Below are positions 8,681 through 17,090 of a DNA stretch of 64,000 bases, piece by piece (position 1 is the stretch's first letter; each line of letters begins with the position of its first letter). Origin of the DNA: Bin80 sp965208025 (GTDB taxonomy: Bacteria > Bacteroidota > Rhodothermia > Rhodothermales > Bin80). The notes below the pieces were generated by a model. It was not told the DNA's origin, searched no databases, and saw only the letters and a list, made by a program, of their open reading frames with translations. The position numbers and the translations under genes were made by a program. The stretch lies in NCBI GenBank assembly GCA_965208025.1, contig OZ242302.1, positions 1,550,001-1,614,000 of the forward strand, in the 5' to 3' direction.

Positions 8681-9910
8681 ATGATGCACTCTCCTTCAAT
8701 ACATGAGAGTAGTAGTGAGATAAAGAGTCCTTCTATCCCGGTTGGAAAATACCTCGCATTCTTACGTGAGCACATCCATGCATATGGATTTGCTTGGGTT
8801 GAGGGTGAACTATCTGAATTTACATCCCGAAGGGGACACTGGTACTTTACGATCGCTGACGAGTCAAGCTCTCTCAAATGTGTAATGTGGCAAAGTCGGA
8901 CACGCCGAGTAAACTTTGCACCCGAGTCTGGACAACTCCTCCGAGTGTATGGATCGCCAACGATTTATCCGAAATACTGCCGACTTCAATTTGATGTTCA
9001 TAAACTTGAACGACGCCACACCACTGGTGAACTTCAAAAGAGATTCCTTGAACTCAAGAAGAAGTTCGCCTCGGAAGGGCTCTTTGATGATGAGAACAAG
9101 TCAACGCTGCCCAGAATCCCCCAACGTATTGGAATTGTTACCTCTGCAGAAGGGGCCGCCCTGCAAGATATGCTCCGAATTCTGCGAGACCGATTCCCGA
9201 TTGGTGAAGTAGTTCTGGCATCGGTTCGGGTACAAGGACAAGGAGCTGCTACTGAAATTGCCGATGCAATTCAACAGTTCAACCGCTTACATCCGATCCA
9301 TCAACCGGATGTGCTGATGATTGGGCGGGGTGGCGGTTCCTTGGAAGACCTCTGGGCCTTCAACGAAGAGGTTGTAGCGAGAGCCATCCATAGTAGCTTG
9401 ATTCCAATCATCAGTGCAGTAGGCCATGAAACTGATACAACAATTGCGGATCTTGTTGCAGATATGCGAGCTGCAACCCCAACACATGCGGCTCTAGCTG
9501 CCACGCCGGACCAATCTTCCTTGATTCGGGATATTATAGGGTACGAACAGCAGATGTATCATACACTGACAACTCAGATCAATCTCTTACGCCAGAAAAT
9601 TAAGCAAGCGACTGAATCCTATACATTCAACTCTCCTGTCAATCAAGTCCGAGACACACAACAGGCGCTTTCCAGTTCTATTGATCTGTTACATGAAGCG
9701 TGTACTGTGCGTCTAATGAATCATAAGCATCAAGTTGAATTGCTTGAAGGAATCATAAATTCACTGAATCCTCATCAATTTTTCAAGCGTGGATATGCAA
9801 GAGTAGAACGAGACGGCAAAGTTATTCGTTCAAGTAAAGAATTGAATCATCAGGATCTCCTGTCTATCCACTTTGCCGACGGACAACGAGAGGCAGTGAT
9901 CTGTGATTAG
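8681..9910 (+). CDS. xseA: Exodeoxyribonuclease VII large subunit
   Basis: Catalytic subunit, about 409 residues, of the nuclease that degrades single-stranded DNA to oligonucleotides. The N-terminal OB fold includes WVEGELSEFTSRRGHWYFTI and the LKCVMW strand. The catalytic domain has IGIVTSAEGAALQDML, the LMIGRGGGSLEDLWAFNEE block and PIISAVGHETDTTIADLVAD. The C-terminus contains the usual helical region and ends with HFADGQREAVI. I chose the ATG at 8681; an in-frame TTG lies two codons upstream. xseB is not adjacent but is found at 14275. Confidence 0.95.
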   Translation: MMHSPSIHESSSEIKSPSIPVGKYLAFLREHIHAYGFAWVEGELSEFTSRRGHWYFTIADESSSLKCVMWQSRTRRVNFAPESGQLLRVYGSPTIYPKYCRLQFDVHKLERRHTTGELQKRFLELKKKFASEGLFDDENKSTLPRIPQRIGIVTSAEGAALQDMLRILRDRFPIGEVVLASVRVQGQGAATEIADAIQQFNRLHPIHQPDVLMIGRGGGSLEDLWAFNEEVVARAIHSSLIPIISAVGHETDTTIADLVADMRAATPTHAALAATPDQSSLIRDIIGYEQQMYHTLTTQINLLRQKIKQATESYTFNSPVNQVRDTQQALSSSIDLLHEACTVRLMNHKHQVELLEGIINSLNPHQFFKRGYARVERDGKVIRSSKELNHQDLLSIHFADGQREAVICD

Positions 9911-10062
9911 AAAATATTATAACAATTTCTGATTCCATTACAAATAATCATTCTACAGTAGCCACCACGCTACGTCTATCGCCGCAGTCTCGGGTTGAGA
10001 TTAACGATATCTCGCAACTGCTCGCAGAGGTTCAAGATGGTTCCTTTTCCTCTTGTGAGAAG

Positions 10063-11043
10063 GTGGCTCTATCTTCATTGCATACAACGGCGGGGTTCTT
10101 TGAACAATCTCTCTCTTCCACACTTGGCAACAAGTCACAGAGCATTCAGTCTCTGATCCGCTCCGCTCACCGACTTTTTCCTGAAGGTGCACCCTATTGG
10201 CATGACCAGATGGAATTACGAAGCGAACTAACTCCCGAGCAACGCAAATCCGAACCTCTGAATGCTGACTCTCACCTGACGTTTATTTGTCTAGGTATGT
10301 GCAGCAGCGTCCTGTATCCGTTTGACCAGACCAATCCAATCTTTTTTGTGGACCTTGATGGAGAATTTCAGGGCACATTCAGAGATCGAAAAATTCTCGC
10401 TATTGGATACAATCGTTCCGAGTGTTTACACGAAGAACGATTCTGTGTCTCTATGCCTGATGAAGATCGGTGTACACTGGATCTAAGCCAATACTTGAGG
10501 GAGGTTCAGTCACTTGTGGCTCAGCACAAGATCCGCCGGGGGGTCGTGTCCCTTGAATTGGAGCATGAGGAAAATCATGCCGGGATTACCGTCAATGAGT
10601 TCGAAAACCTACTGGTTCAAAGAGATATCACGGATGTTCTCCTTAATCCTCTGCGGTATATGTTAGACAGCGCATCCGAGTTAGCACGTCACCCGCAACG
10701 TCTTCCCAGGAAAGCGAAAAAAATACTCAAGTATGAACTGCATCTCGCAATTCAAGACTGCCTCAGGCTCGCTGGGCGCAGTGCCTCAGTAATTGAGCAT
10801 ATGGTCGGACGTTTAGGGATGAATCTACCCCTACTTGAGAATATAATTGACCGATTGGCAACTCCCTTGGAAGCACGCTGGATGAACCTCGGACGAATTA
10901 CGCGCTTCCTGATCAATACCGATGATGACGGGGAGTACGGACATATTTCCATCGGAACCTATCAGAGCCCCATCCTCATTCAGTGGAGAAAACCGGACTC
11001 ACTTGAACGAACCCTGCGCGTCCGTCTCCATCAATTTGAATAA
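10063..11043 (+). CDS. Conserved-looking protein of unknown function
   Basis: No family recognised. From the GTG at 10063 it would be 326 residues. The frame is open and coding-like back to 9907, just inside the end of xseA, with no ATG, GTG or TTG in that stretch, so the true start may be an ATT or ATA near 9916-9925. The protein has a predicted mixed fold with FICLGMCSSVLYPFDQTNPIFF, then RRGVVSLELEHEENHAG. A helical middle follows with a basic patch (RLPRKAKKILKYELH). No signal peptide or membrane segment is evident. It may be translated together with xseA. Confidence 0.7.
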   Translation: MALSSLHTTAGFFEQSLSSTLGNKSQSIQSLIRSAHRLFPEGAPYWHDQMELRSELTPEQRKSEPLNADSHLTFICLGMCSSVLYPFDQTNPIFFVDLDGEFQGTFRDRKILAIGYNRSECLHEERFCVSMPDEDRCTLDLSQYLREVQSLVAQHKIRRGVVSLELEHEENHAGITVNEFENLLVQRDITDVLLNPLRYMLDSASELARHPQRLPRKAKKILKYELHLAIQDCLRLAGRSASVIEHMVGRLGMNLPLLENIIDRLATPLEARWMNLGRITRFLINTDDDGEYGHISIGTYQSPILIQWRKPDSLERTLRVRLHQFE

Positions 11044-11052
11044 CTTCAAATT
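11033..11052. terminator. Palindrome across two convergent stop codons
   Basis: Perfect inverted repeat AATTTGAA (11033-11040), TAAC loop, TTCAAATT (11045-11052). It contains the stop codon of the unknown gene (plus, ends 11043) and that of the SDR gene (minus, ends 11046). No T tract follows on either strand, so its role as a shared bidirectional terminator is an inference. Confidence 0.5.
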
Positions 11053-11825
11053 AGTGAGCGTGATTGCCCCCCATCGGCATTCAAACATGCTCCGGTAATC
11101 AAGCTCGCTCTTTCGGAGAGTAAGAACGTCGCTACATCAGCAATCTCCTCTGCGGTTCCAAATCTACCGATAGGCAGATTGTTTTTAATAAAGAGATTCA
11201 TCCCCTGGGGATCGTTCTTAACTCGCTTGTCCCATGATCCACCTGGAAACCGAATAGAGCCAGGAGCTAATGTATTGACTCGAATTCCAACAGGAGCTAA
11301 CTCAATTGACATGACTTTGGCTGCACTGATCAACGCAGACTTCGTTGAATTATAGATACTAAGCCCTGCTCCCCCCGCTTCTCGGCCAAAGATGGATGCG
11401 ATGAACAGGATAGCTCCCCCTCCCCCTTTCCGCATGTGAGGAATAGCGGCCCGACTTGCACGTAAGTGCATCATGAAATTCAAATTCACAATATCGTCCC
11501 AGTCCTGATCAGAGAGAAGCTCAAAGTTCCCCCTACGATTCCCACCTGCATTGTTCACCAAGAGTTGAACCGTCCCATATTGACTTGCGGTAGCATGAAT
11601 CAGGTTCTCAGCTTCCTGTTTATCCGTTAAGTCAACTGCCAGTGCAAGGACGGGTACATCGTGCGTCTTGATGATCTCGTCTCTCACCGCGAGTAATGCT
11701 TCTTCCCCGCGAGCACAAATCGCGAGTTGACATCCCTCCGCAGCAAGTTGCATCGCAATGGCTTTCCCTAGCCCCCGACTGGCGCCGGTTACAATCGCCA
11801 CTTTGTTTTTTAATCCAAGATCCAT
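11046..11825 (-). CDS. Short-chain dehydrogenase/reductase
   Basis: Classical SDR of 259 residues, an NAD(P)-dependent oxidoreductase of the 3-oxoacyl-reductase type. The cofactor motif TGASRGLG is at about residues 14-21, NNAGG near 90, a catalytic Ser in FIASIFG, and the active-site YNSTK near 155-160. The C-terminus has the usual INTLAPG-like segment (VNTLAPGSIRFPGG) and GACLNADGG. Substrate not determinable; relatives are often annotated FabG-like although fatty-acid synthesis genes are absent here. Only two bases separate its stop from that of the convergent gene. Confidence 0.88.
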   Translation of the reverse strand: MDLGLKNKVAIVTGASRGLGKAIAMQLAAEGCQLAICARGEEALLAVRDEIIKTHDVPVLALAVDLTDKQEAENLIHATASQYGTVQLLVNNAGGNRRGNFELLSDQDWDDIVNLNFMMHLRASRAAIPHMRKGGGGAILFIASIFGREAGGAGLSIYNSTKSALISAAKVMSIELAPVGIRVNTLAPGSIRFPGGSWDKRVKNDPQGMNLFIKNNLPIGRFGTAEEIADVATFLLSERASLITGACLNADGGQSRSLI

Positions 11826-12230
11826 AATTCTTCTAATTGTTCAGTCGCAAGATTCGGCACAAGACGCAATAAAGTATCCCTGAATATAACGGGAAGTCAA
11901 CCCGAACTTATCTGCGATAATACATCGTCAATCCTAAGCATCAACTATCCTCACGCCCGCTGGGAGGTCAATGAAGATAGTAATTATTCGTTCCCATACG
12001 TTGAGACCAACCCTCAATTACATCGGACGTACACTTCTGAATGTCATGATCCTGAATTAGCTACTCCGCAGGCAATTGTGGTTCACGACCGAATTGATCC
12101 CTGCATTCGTTGAGGAGAGTTCTAACTTTTTTTCCCAGAGCCGGGGAAATCAAAAAAAGAAATGGAGACGATATATGGATGGATGATATTACACATTCTG
12201 AGTGGGCTCTGGTAGGTTTTTGGGAAATAA
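11826..12230. other. Spacer without recognisable gene
   Basis: About 400 bases between the SDR start and the methyltransferase end, both on the minus strand. No reading frame of known type was seen. The right part should hold the end of the methyltransferase transcript, but no strong hairpin was found. Confidence 0.4.
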
Positions 12231-13316
12231 TCACACTTGTGTCCGAACCTCGTTAGTTCCATCACGAAACACGGATTCATCACATCTGCTCTTATACTTA
12301 GCCGTGAATTGCGAGTCAGATGTAACGATGCGGTCAACAAAACGCATTTGAAGATCTACTTCCCCCCTCGTTACTACTGGGAAATCGTGGTGCTCATTAT
12401 AATGCCTGAACGGTTTGGAATGGCCCTCAACAAACTCCCTGTGACGACTGAGTCTGTTTTTTGTGAGTAGTTGAAAACTTGAAATCGACGTTGCGGTCAT
12501 TCGCTCATTGATTGTCTCCTCCAAATTTTGATCAATCTCAATTCCTATACTGTTTCTTTCGCATAGAATTGCCGCCAAGATTGTAGTTCCTGTGCCAAGG
12601 AATGGATCGAGTACCACATCTCCTTTAACAGAAAACATATTGATCAATCTATATGGAATTTCGACGGGAAAGGCAGCACTCCGATCCCGAGAGTTTTGGT
12701 TATCTATCCTTTGGGAAGTCCCCTGAAGATTCCAGAGATCGCTAAACCAAATATTCCTCTCTTCCCAAAAAAATGAACTTTCTCTCCTGATTATCTTCTC
12801 TGAGGAGGACTTAAACTCCCGCCTCGGATTCTTACGAAAAATGAGGATCCACTCATGTTCTAAAGTGACGTAGGCCCCAGGAGGCAACGTTCCAGAACCC
12901 ATAAACTTGTTTGATGCGTTTGTGACCTTCCGCCATAGAATGTTGGGTAGGTTTACATGCCCGAGATGAAGAAATTTTTCAATCACCTTATGATGATTCG
13001 GATATAAGCAAAAATTATTGCCAATTGTTCTGGTTGCATCTCCCATATTGATACAGCTAATTCCACCAGGAACAAGGACTCGGTCAACCTCTTCCCACAC
13101 CTTGTCTAGTTCTTTATGCATCGCATTAAATGCATGTATGCCCTCATCGTTAGCAAGATGATGAGAAATTTTTTCGTTCTGGCTGGAAAATATTTCATCC
13201 CACATCTGAATCATTGGATAGGGTGGTGATGTTACGACGAGGTGTACGGATTCGGAATCAGTGTTCTGCATCCTGTTTGCGTTGCAGAACTCTACTTTGT
13301 GTGTCGTGGTACACAT
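12231..13316 (-). CDS. Type II-like DNA methyltransferase (N4-C or N6-A)
   Basis: DNA methyltransferase of 361 residues with motifs in beta-class order. The catalytic motif IV TSPPYP is at residues 29-34, and the AdoMet-binding motif I VLDPFLGTGTTILAA follows near residue 236, after a FPVEIPYRLINMF (motif X) segment. The TSPPY catalytic tetrad occurs in both N4-cytosine and N6-adenine enzymes, so the modified base is open. After motif I the protein has a tail of about 100 residues, perhaps for target recognition. No restriction endonuclease could be recognised on either side, so it is solitary or has lost its partner. Confidence 0.88.
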   Translation of the reverse strand: MCTTTHKVEFCNANRMQNTDSESVHLVVTSPPYPMIQMWDEIFSSQNEKISHHLANDEGIHAFNAMHKELDKVWEEVDRVLVPGGISCINMGDATRTIGNNFCLYPNHHKVIEKFLHLGHVNLPNILWRKVTNASNKFMGSGTLPPGAYVTLEHEWILIFRKNPRREFKSSSEKIIRRESSFFWEERNIWFSDLWNLQGTSQRIDNQNSRDRSAAFPVEIPYRLINMFSVKGDVVLDPFLGTGTTILAAILCERNSIGIEIDQNLEETINERMTATSISSFQLLTKNRLSRHREFVEGHSKPFRHYNEHHDFPVVTRGEVDLQMRFVDRIVTSDSQFTAKYKSRCDESVFRDGTNEVRTQV

Positions 13317-13420
13317 GAAAAAGTTACTTAATTTGCGGGATATTACAGATGTTTAAGCCTACTTCTTGACAGAATTCCTTCCGACCACTCATCTATCGTC
13401 TAATTTGACCGCCTTCCTAC

Positions 13421-13563
13421 CTATTTAGATCTTGAACTACTTGAGCTTCTTGACATATTCTCACGAAACTCGTCAATGAACTCCCCAGATGTTTCCAAAC
13501 TTTTTTTGTCCATCCAGAACACCACAAAGTCATAAATTTCAACGAAATCTTTGTCAATTCAAT
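13421..13563 (-). pseudogene. Fragment of an unidentified gene
   Basis: A coding-like minus-strand segment reads IDKDFVEIYDFVVFW then MDKKSLETSGEFIDEF, ending RSSSSSRSK and a stop at 13421. An in-frame TGA lies directly upstream, with a further coding-like stretch (HLKPRIQKCD) before it. No start codon is available, so it looks like the C-terminal remnant of a lost gene next to the methyltransferase. Family not recognised. Confidence 0.35.
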
Positions 13564-14274
13564 CACATTTCTGTATTCTTGGTTTCAAGTGCGGAAATGT
13601 CTATTGCTCTGCTTCGTGATCCGCCTACAAATCATCAACTACATCCTTGAAATCCGCACGGTGATCATCATGTCAAACAGGTAGCTGATCGGAATCCTTC
13701 TCCCTACTCTATCTATTCCAACTCAATGTTGATCGGGTTGTGACAATTCACCTTAACTGTTTCTATTCCATATCTTCATATCTCCAGGTTCATGTGTGAT
13801 CATCTCTCCTACCATTACACGAACGTAGACCTACCCGAACCGAGCCAACGAAAAATAGAGACTGCATTCCGATGAGAGATACCTCACGCGAGAGTATATC
13901 TTTTTCGTCAAGATCCGTGATATGTGAGTCGCTTCTACGAAACCAGTACCCTTTCTCAGCGAATTGGCTGATCCCCATATTTTCTTGACTCAACCGAGTT
14001 GATACGAATAAGATTGAATAGAGAATCATCTACCGAGAGAGACACTCCCTGAACTAAATACAGGGCTTCCTCCCTCGCTAACATCTGCTCATGCTTTACA
14101 GTCACCGATCCGTGACCACCTATCTCTCACCCACTCTTGTAGGCCTGATCGTTGAGGTTTACGGTTCTTGCAGTCTAATTACCGACAAGGAACCGCACTT
14201 TATGACACAATCATTGCACATTTGAGTGTAATTATCATGAATACTATTAATGCCATACTTTAGCGAGCTATCCT
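13564..14274. other. Spacer with no supported gene
   Basis: About 700 bases between the gene remnant and xseB. One 79-residue frame (13790-14029, minus) has no family resemblance and unconvincing composition. The xseB promoter should lie near the right end, where short AT-rich tracts occur at 14195-14265, but no specific site can be supported. Confidence 0.4.
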
Positions 14275-14517
14275 ATGGATAACCCTACCTTTGAGTCAAA
14301 TGAGTCTCTTGACACGCTGATGAAGCGTCTAGAATTGATTGTAAAAGCCTTATCTGAGGATTCTGGAACGCTTGAATCCTCACTCACTAAGTACGAGGAA
14401 GGCATTCTGCTTGCAAAAGAGTGCTTAAATCGACTTGACGTGGCTGAGCAGCGTGTGATTGACCTGCGCAGTTTACTGGAGTCTGACCCACAGCCCACTG
14501 CCTCTCCCCCTGATTAG
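14275..14517 (+). CDS. xseB: Exodeoxyribonuclease VII small subunit
   Basis: Small accessory subunit of 80 residues that binds the helical arm of XseA. The family pattern is clear: LDTLMKRLELIVKALSEDS, then LESSLTKYEEGILLAKECL and a helical LDVAEQRV end. Length is normal. It lies 4.4 kb from xseA and starts a plus-strand run that continues through the potassium-channel and transpeptidase genes. Confidence 0.93.
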   Translation: MDNPTFESNESLDTLMKRLELIVKALSEDSGTLESSLTKYEEGILLAKECLNRLDVAEQRVIDLRSLLESDPQPTASPPD

Positions 14518-14534
14518 ATGAGTAGTATTTATTG

Positions 14535-15050
14535 ATGGATCAATCTTACTCTTCACTCTTTCCGAATCTGTCTGATGGAGCACGCTTATGGATTTTTGTC
14601 CTTAAGGGTGCACCTGCTGATCTGAAGAAACTCTTGACACATACCAGGTCATTCCTTACCGAGTGGACATCCCATGGGCGGTCAATTCAAAGTCAGGCAG
14701 TGCTCGTCGCAGATCAATTCCTTTTTGTATGTGGAGAGATTGCCAATGGTACAATTAGTGGTTGCGGCATTGATGCACTAATGAATGCATTGGAAGAGAG
14801 TTCTGTAGCCCTTAATTGTCATCAACTCTCCCCCATGCTTATGTATTTTCGGAGTAAAAATGGAACCGTCGCGTCTGCCTCACGGAGCCAGTTTCGGGAG
14901 ATGTTGAATCAGGGTTTGATCCATCCAGATACCAAAATATTTAATCTTGGGATTCACACCCTTCATGCGCTCCGCACTGGTGAGTTTGAGCGACCATTCT
15001 CTGAGTCAGTATTCGCCAAAATTTTTCGAAGTCCTACAACCACTTCGTAA
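14535..15050 (+). CDS. Small Bacteroidota-type 'ABC transporter ATPase'-like protein
   Basis: Protein of 171 residues resembling a small conserved protein of Bacteroidota often mislabelled 'ABC transporter ATPase'. It has no Walker motifs. Shared features are RLWIFVLKGAPADLKKLL, FLTEWTSHGRSIQSQAVLV, FLFVCGEIANGTISGCGID with the conserved SGC-ID, a SRSQFREMLNQGLI segment, and the C-terminal RPFSESVFAKIF. The function is not known. I chose the ATG at 14535; an in-frame TTG one codon upstream is an alternative. It is cotranscribed with xseB, 17 bases upstream. Confidence 0.75.
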   Translation: MDQSYSSLFPNLSDGARLWIFVLKGAPADLKKLLTHTRSFLTEWTSHGRSIQSQAVLVADQFLFVCGEIANGTISGCGIDALMNALEESSVALNCHQLSPMLMYFRSKNGTVASASRSQFREMLNQGLIHPDTKIFNLGIHTLHALRTGEFERPFSESVFAKIFRSPTTTS

Positions 15051-15061
15051 ACCACGGAACT

Positions 15062-16117
15062 ATGTCAGTAGTCCGTCGCCGACAGTTACGTGACAGGACA
15101 CCCCAACGACCTGAAGTTACATACAGCATCCTCTTTCTGATCGTTTGGACAGTAGTCGGTACCCTAGGGTACTGGTTCATTGAGAACTGGACATTGATGG
15201 ATGGCCTCTACATGGCATTCATCACATTGACAACAATTGGGTATACTGAGGTAGATGACCTATCCAATGCGGGCAGGGTCTTTACCATGATTTATGGGTT
15301 CGTAGGAATAGGTTCAGTAGGCGTGGTAACTTATAGATGGGCAAGATTACTCATTGCGGGAAGCTTAATCCGTAATCGTCGCCGTCTGCACCGAATTAGA
15401 ACAATGAAAGATCATTATATCATCTGTGGATACGGTCGTGTCGGACGAGATGTCACGAGCGCCCTACTGAGAGAGAACAAACCACTGGTTGTTCTGGATA
15501 AGGACGAAAACGTTACAGAGCAATTGAACGCCAGTGGTGTCCTCGCAATCACCGGCGATGCGATTCAGGATCGCGCACTACTGGATGCTGGCATCAAAAA
15601 TGCCGCAGGCCTCATCATCCTGCTACCAGATGATGCCCAAAATGTATATGTCACACTCATTGCGCGCGAAAACAACCCCGACCTATTCATCTTATCACGC
15701 GCATCGGATGCACTCAGCCGAAGACGTATTCTTCAAGCCGGTGCTTCGCAGGTGGTTTCACCTGTACAGGTTGGGGCTGAGCGGATGGCTCAGGTCATCC
15801 TGCGTCCACATGTTGACCAATTTATGTCCCAAGTGTTGCAGGCGGAGGATCTGGGGCTCGGGATGGAGCAGGTTGCCGTAGAGAAAGATTCACCATTGGA
15901 TGGTAAGACGCTCCGACAAGTGGATTTTCGGCAATCATGGGAAACGATTGTCGTTGCAATGATTAAAAATTCGGATGCCAAAATGCACTTTTATCCGAAG
16001 CCGGATGATCTCATTGAACATGATGATACCCTGATTGTACTCGGCAGCATAGACATGATTGAAAGACTTGTTCGTGAAGGGTGTACTTCTGCAGACAAAG
16101 CTGTCACGAAAAAATAA
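15062..16117 (+). CDS. Two-helix potassium channel with RCK (TrkA-N/TrkA-C) domain
   Basis: Inner-membrane ion channel of 351 residues, probably gated by a cytosolic ligand. The first membrane helix spans residues 20-40 (SILFLIVWTVVGTLGYWFI), followed by the pore helix and filter TTIGYTEV at about 57-64, and a second helix (FTMIYGFVGIGSVGVVTYRW). The TrkA-N Rossmann domain opens with YIICGYGRVGRDV near 120 and ends about 230. A TrkA-C domain lies at about 265-345. The filter has Thr where most K+ channels have the second Gly of GYG; related bacterial channels share this. The next gene begins on its stop codon. Confidence 0.9.
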   Translation: MSVVRRRQLRDRTPQRPEVTYSILFLIVWTVVGTLGYWFIENWTLMDGLYMAFITLTTIGYTEVDDLSNAGRVFTMIYGFVGIGSVGVVTYRWARLLIAGSLIRNRRRLHRIRTMKDHYIICGYGRVGRDVTSALLRENKPLVVLDKDENVTEQLNASGVLAITGDAIQDRALLDAGIKNAAGLIILLPDDAQNVYVTLIARENNPDLFILSRASDALSRRRILQAGASQVVSPVQVGAERMAQVILRPHVDQFMSQVLQAEDLGLGMEQVAVEKDSPLDGKTLRQVDFRQSWETIVVAMIKNSDAKMHFYPKPDDLIEHDDTLIVLGSIDMIERLVREGCTSADKAVTKK

Positions 16118-17079
16118 TGATTGATCAAATTGCCAGACGGTTACATTTTCTGCTCATGCTGTTCGTACTCACTTCTGGTGTGTATGCACAATCTGGAGGC
16201 TACATTGACCAAGATGCTGTCGCAAGTTTACTTGATCTGCGCTTTCAAAGCCTTAACCATGTCCCAGAAGTGTATTACAAGTACCATATCTTGGAAAATG
16301 AGCGTGGGAACAGCGCCTTAGCAAGGAATGCATTCTACCGGATCATTGGAGATGGGAACACGCGGTTAGGCAGTATGCGCTCTCTGGTTGTTGAGATGAT
16401 TAATCGAAGAATGATGCAAACCTATACGGTTGGGGATACCATCATTTATCCAACCCAGTTTGAAGTAGATTTCCGTGCCTATTCCCCTTTCCCCCGCTAT
16501 TATGCAGGAGGAAGAGAGTTTGATAAGCTATTCATCATGGATAAAACGATCCAGGCATTTGCTGCTTATGAATATGGGGAACTCATGCGTTGGGGAATTA
16601 TCAATACCGGAAACCCCGAAGAGACGCCAACCCCCTATGGGCGCTACAACTTTAACTGGCGGGAAGAATATCGGGTATCCTCCGAGAGCCCTGAAGATGA
16701 GCCATGGGAGATGTACTGGGTGATGAATTTTCATTCGGCCAAAGGGATGCATGTCCATCAGTATGAAATGCCCACAGGGGGGCCGATGAGCCATGGATGT
16801 GTACGACTCGTTGACGCGGATGCCAAGTGGATCTATGACTGGGGGGATACATGGCAAACGACCAGTTCGTCGGAGGGGATTGCCTCAGTAGGAGCAAAAA
16901 TTCTGAAACAGGGAACAACAGTTCTAGTCATCGGGACCGAACCAGATGACCGACCACAGCTATTTGATCACAGTCGACGCTACCCTATTCTGAGATTGGC
17001 TACTCTCCCCCCACATCCCTACGACATCCCCCCTGGAACACCTCAGCAGGTGCGGTTTGATGAACTTCGGGAATCCTGA
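16117..17079 (+). CDS. L,D-transpeptidase (YkuD domain), secreted
   Basis: Periplasmic protein of 320 residues that would form 3-3 peptidoglycan crosslinks or attach proteins to peptidoglycan. A signal peptide precedes SGVYAQ at residues 1-25. The YkuD domain runs from about 130 to 270, with conserved MHVHQYE and the active-site SHGCVR at 225-230 (nucleophile Cys228). I chose the ATG at 16117, which shares one base with the upstream channel stop (TAATG), over a longer GTG form without a signal peptide. A 5-15% Pro-rich tail ends the protein. It converges on lepB. Confidence 0.9.
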   Translation: MIDQIARRLHFLLMLFVLTSGVYAQSGGYIDQDAVASLLDLRFQSLNHVPEVYYKYHILENERGNSALARNAFYRIIGDGNTRLGSMRSLVVEMINRRMMQTYTVGDTIIYPTQFEVDFRAYSPFPRYYAGGREFDKLFIMDKTIQAFAAYEYGELMRWGIINTGNPEETPTPYGRYNFNWREEYRVSSESPEDEPWEMYWVMNFHSAKGMHVHQYEMPTGGPMSHGCVRLVDADAKWIYDWGDTWQTTSSSEGIASVGAKILKQGTTVLVIGTEPDDRPQLFDHSRRYPILRLATLPPHPYDIPPGTPQQVRFDELRES

Positions 17080-17090
17080 ACATTCAGGAT
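17073..17090. terminator. Palindrome across two convergent stop codons
   Basis: Perfect inverted repeat ATCCTGAA (17073-17080), CA, TTCAGGAT (17083-17090). It contains the transpeptidase stop (17077-17079) and reaches into the lepB stop (17090-17092). The geometric loop is only two bases, so the RNA hairpin would open to a six-base loop. There is no T tract, so a terminator role is inferred. Confidence 0.5.

Noticed and set aside
13790..14029. 79-residue minus-strand frame
   Set aside because: No family resemblance, no clear ribosome-binding site and no coding-type composition in a decayed spacer.
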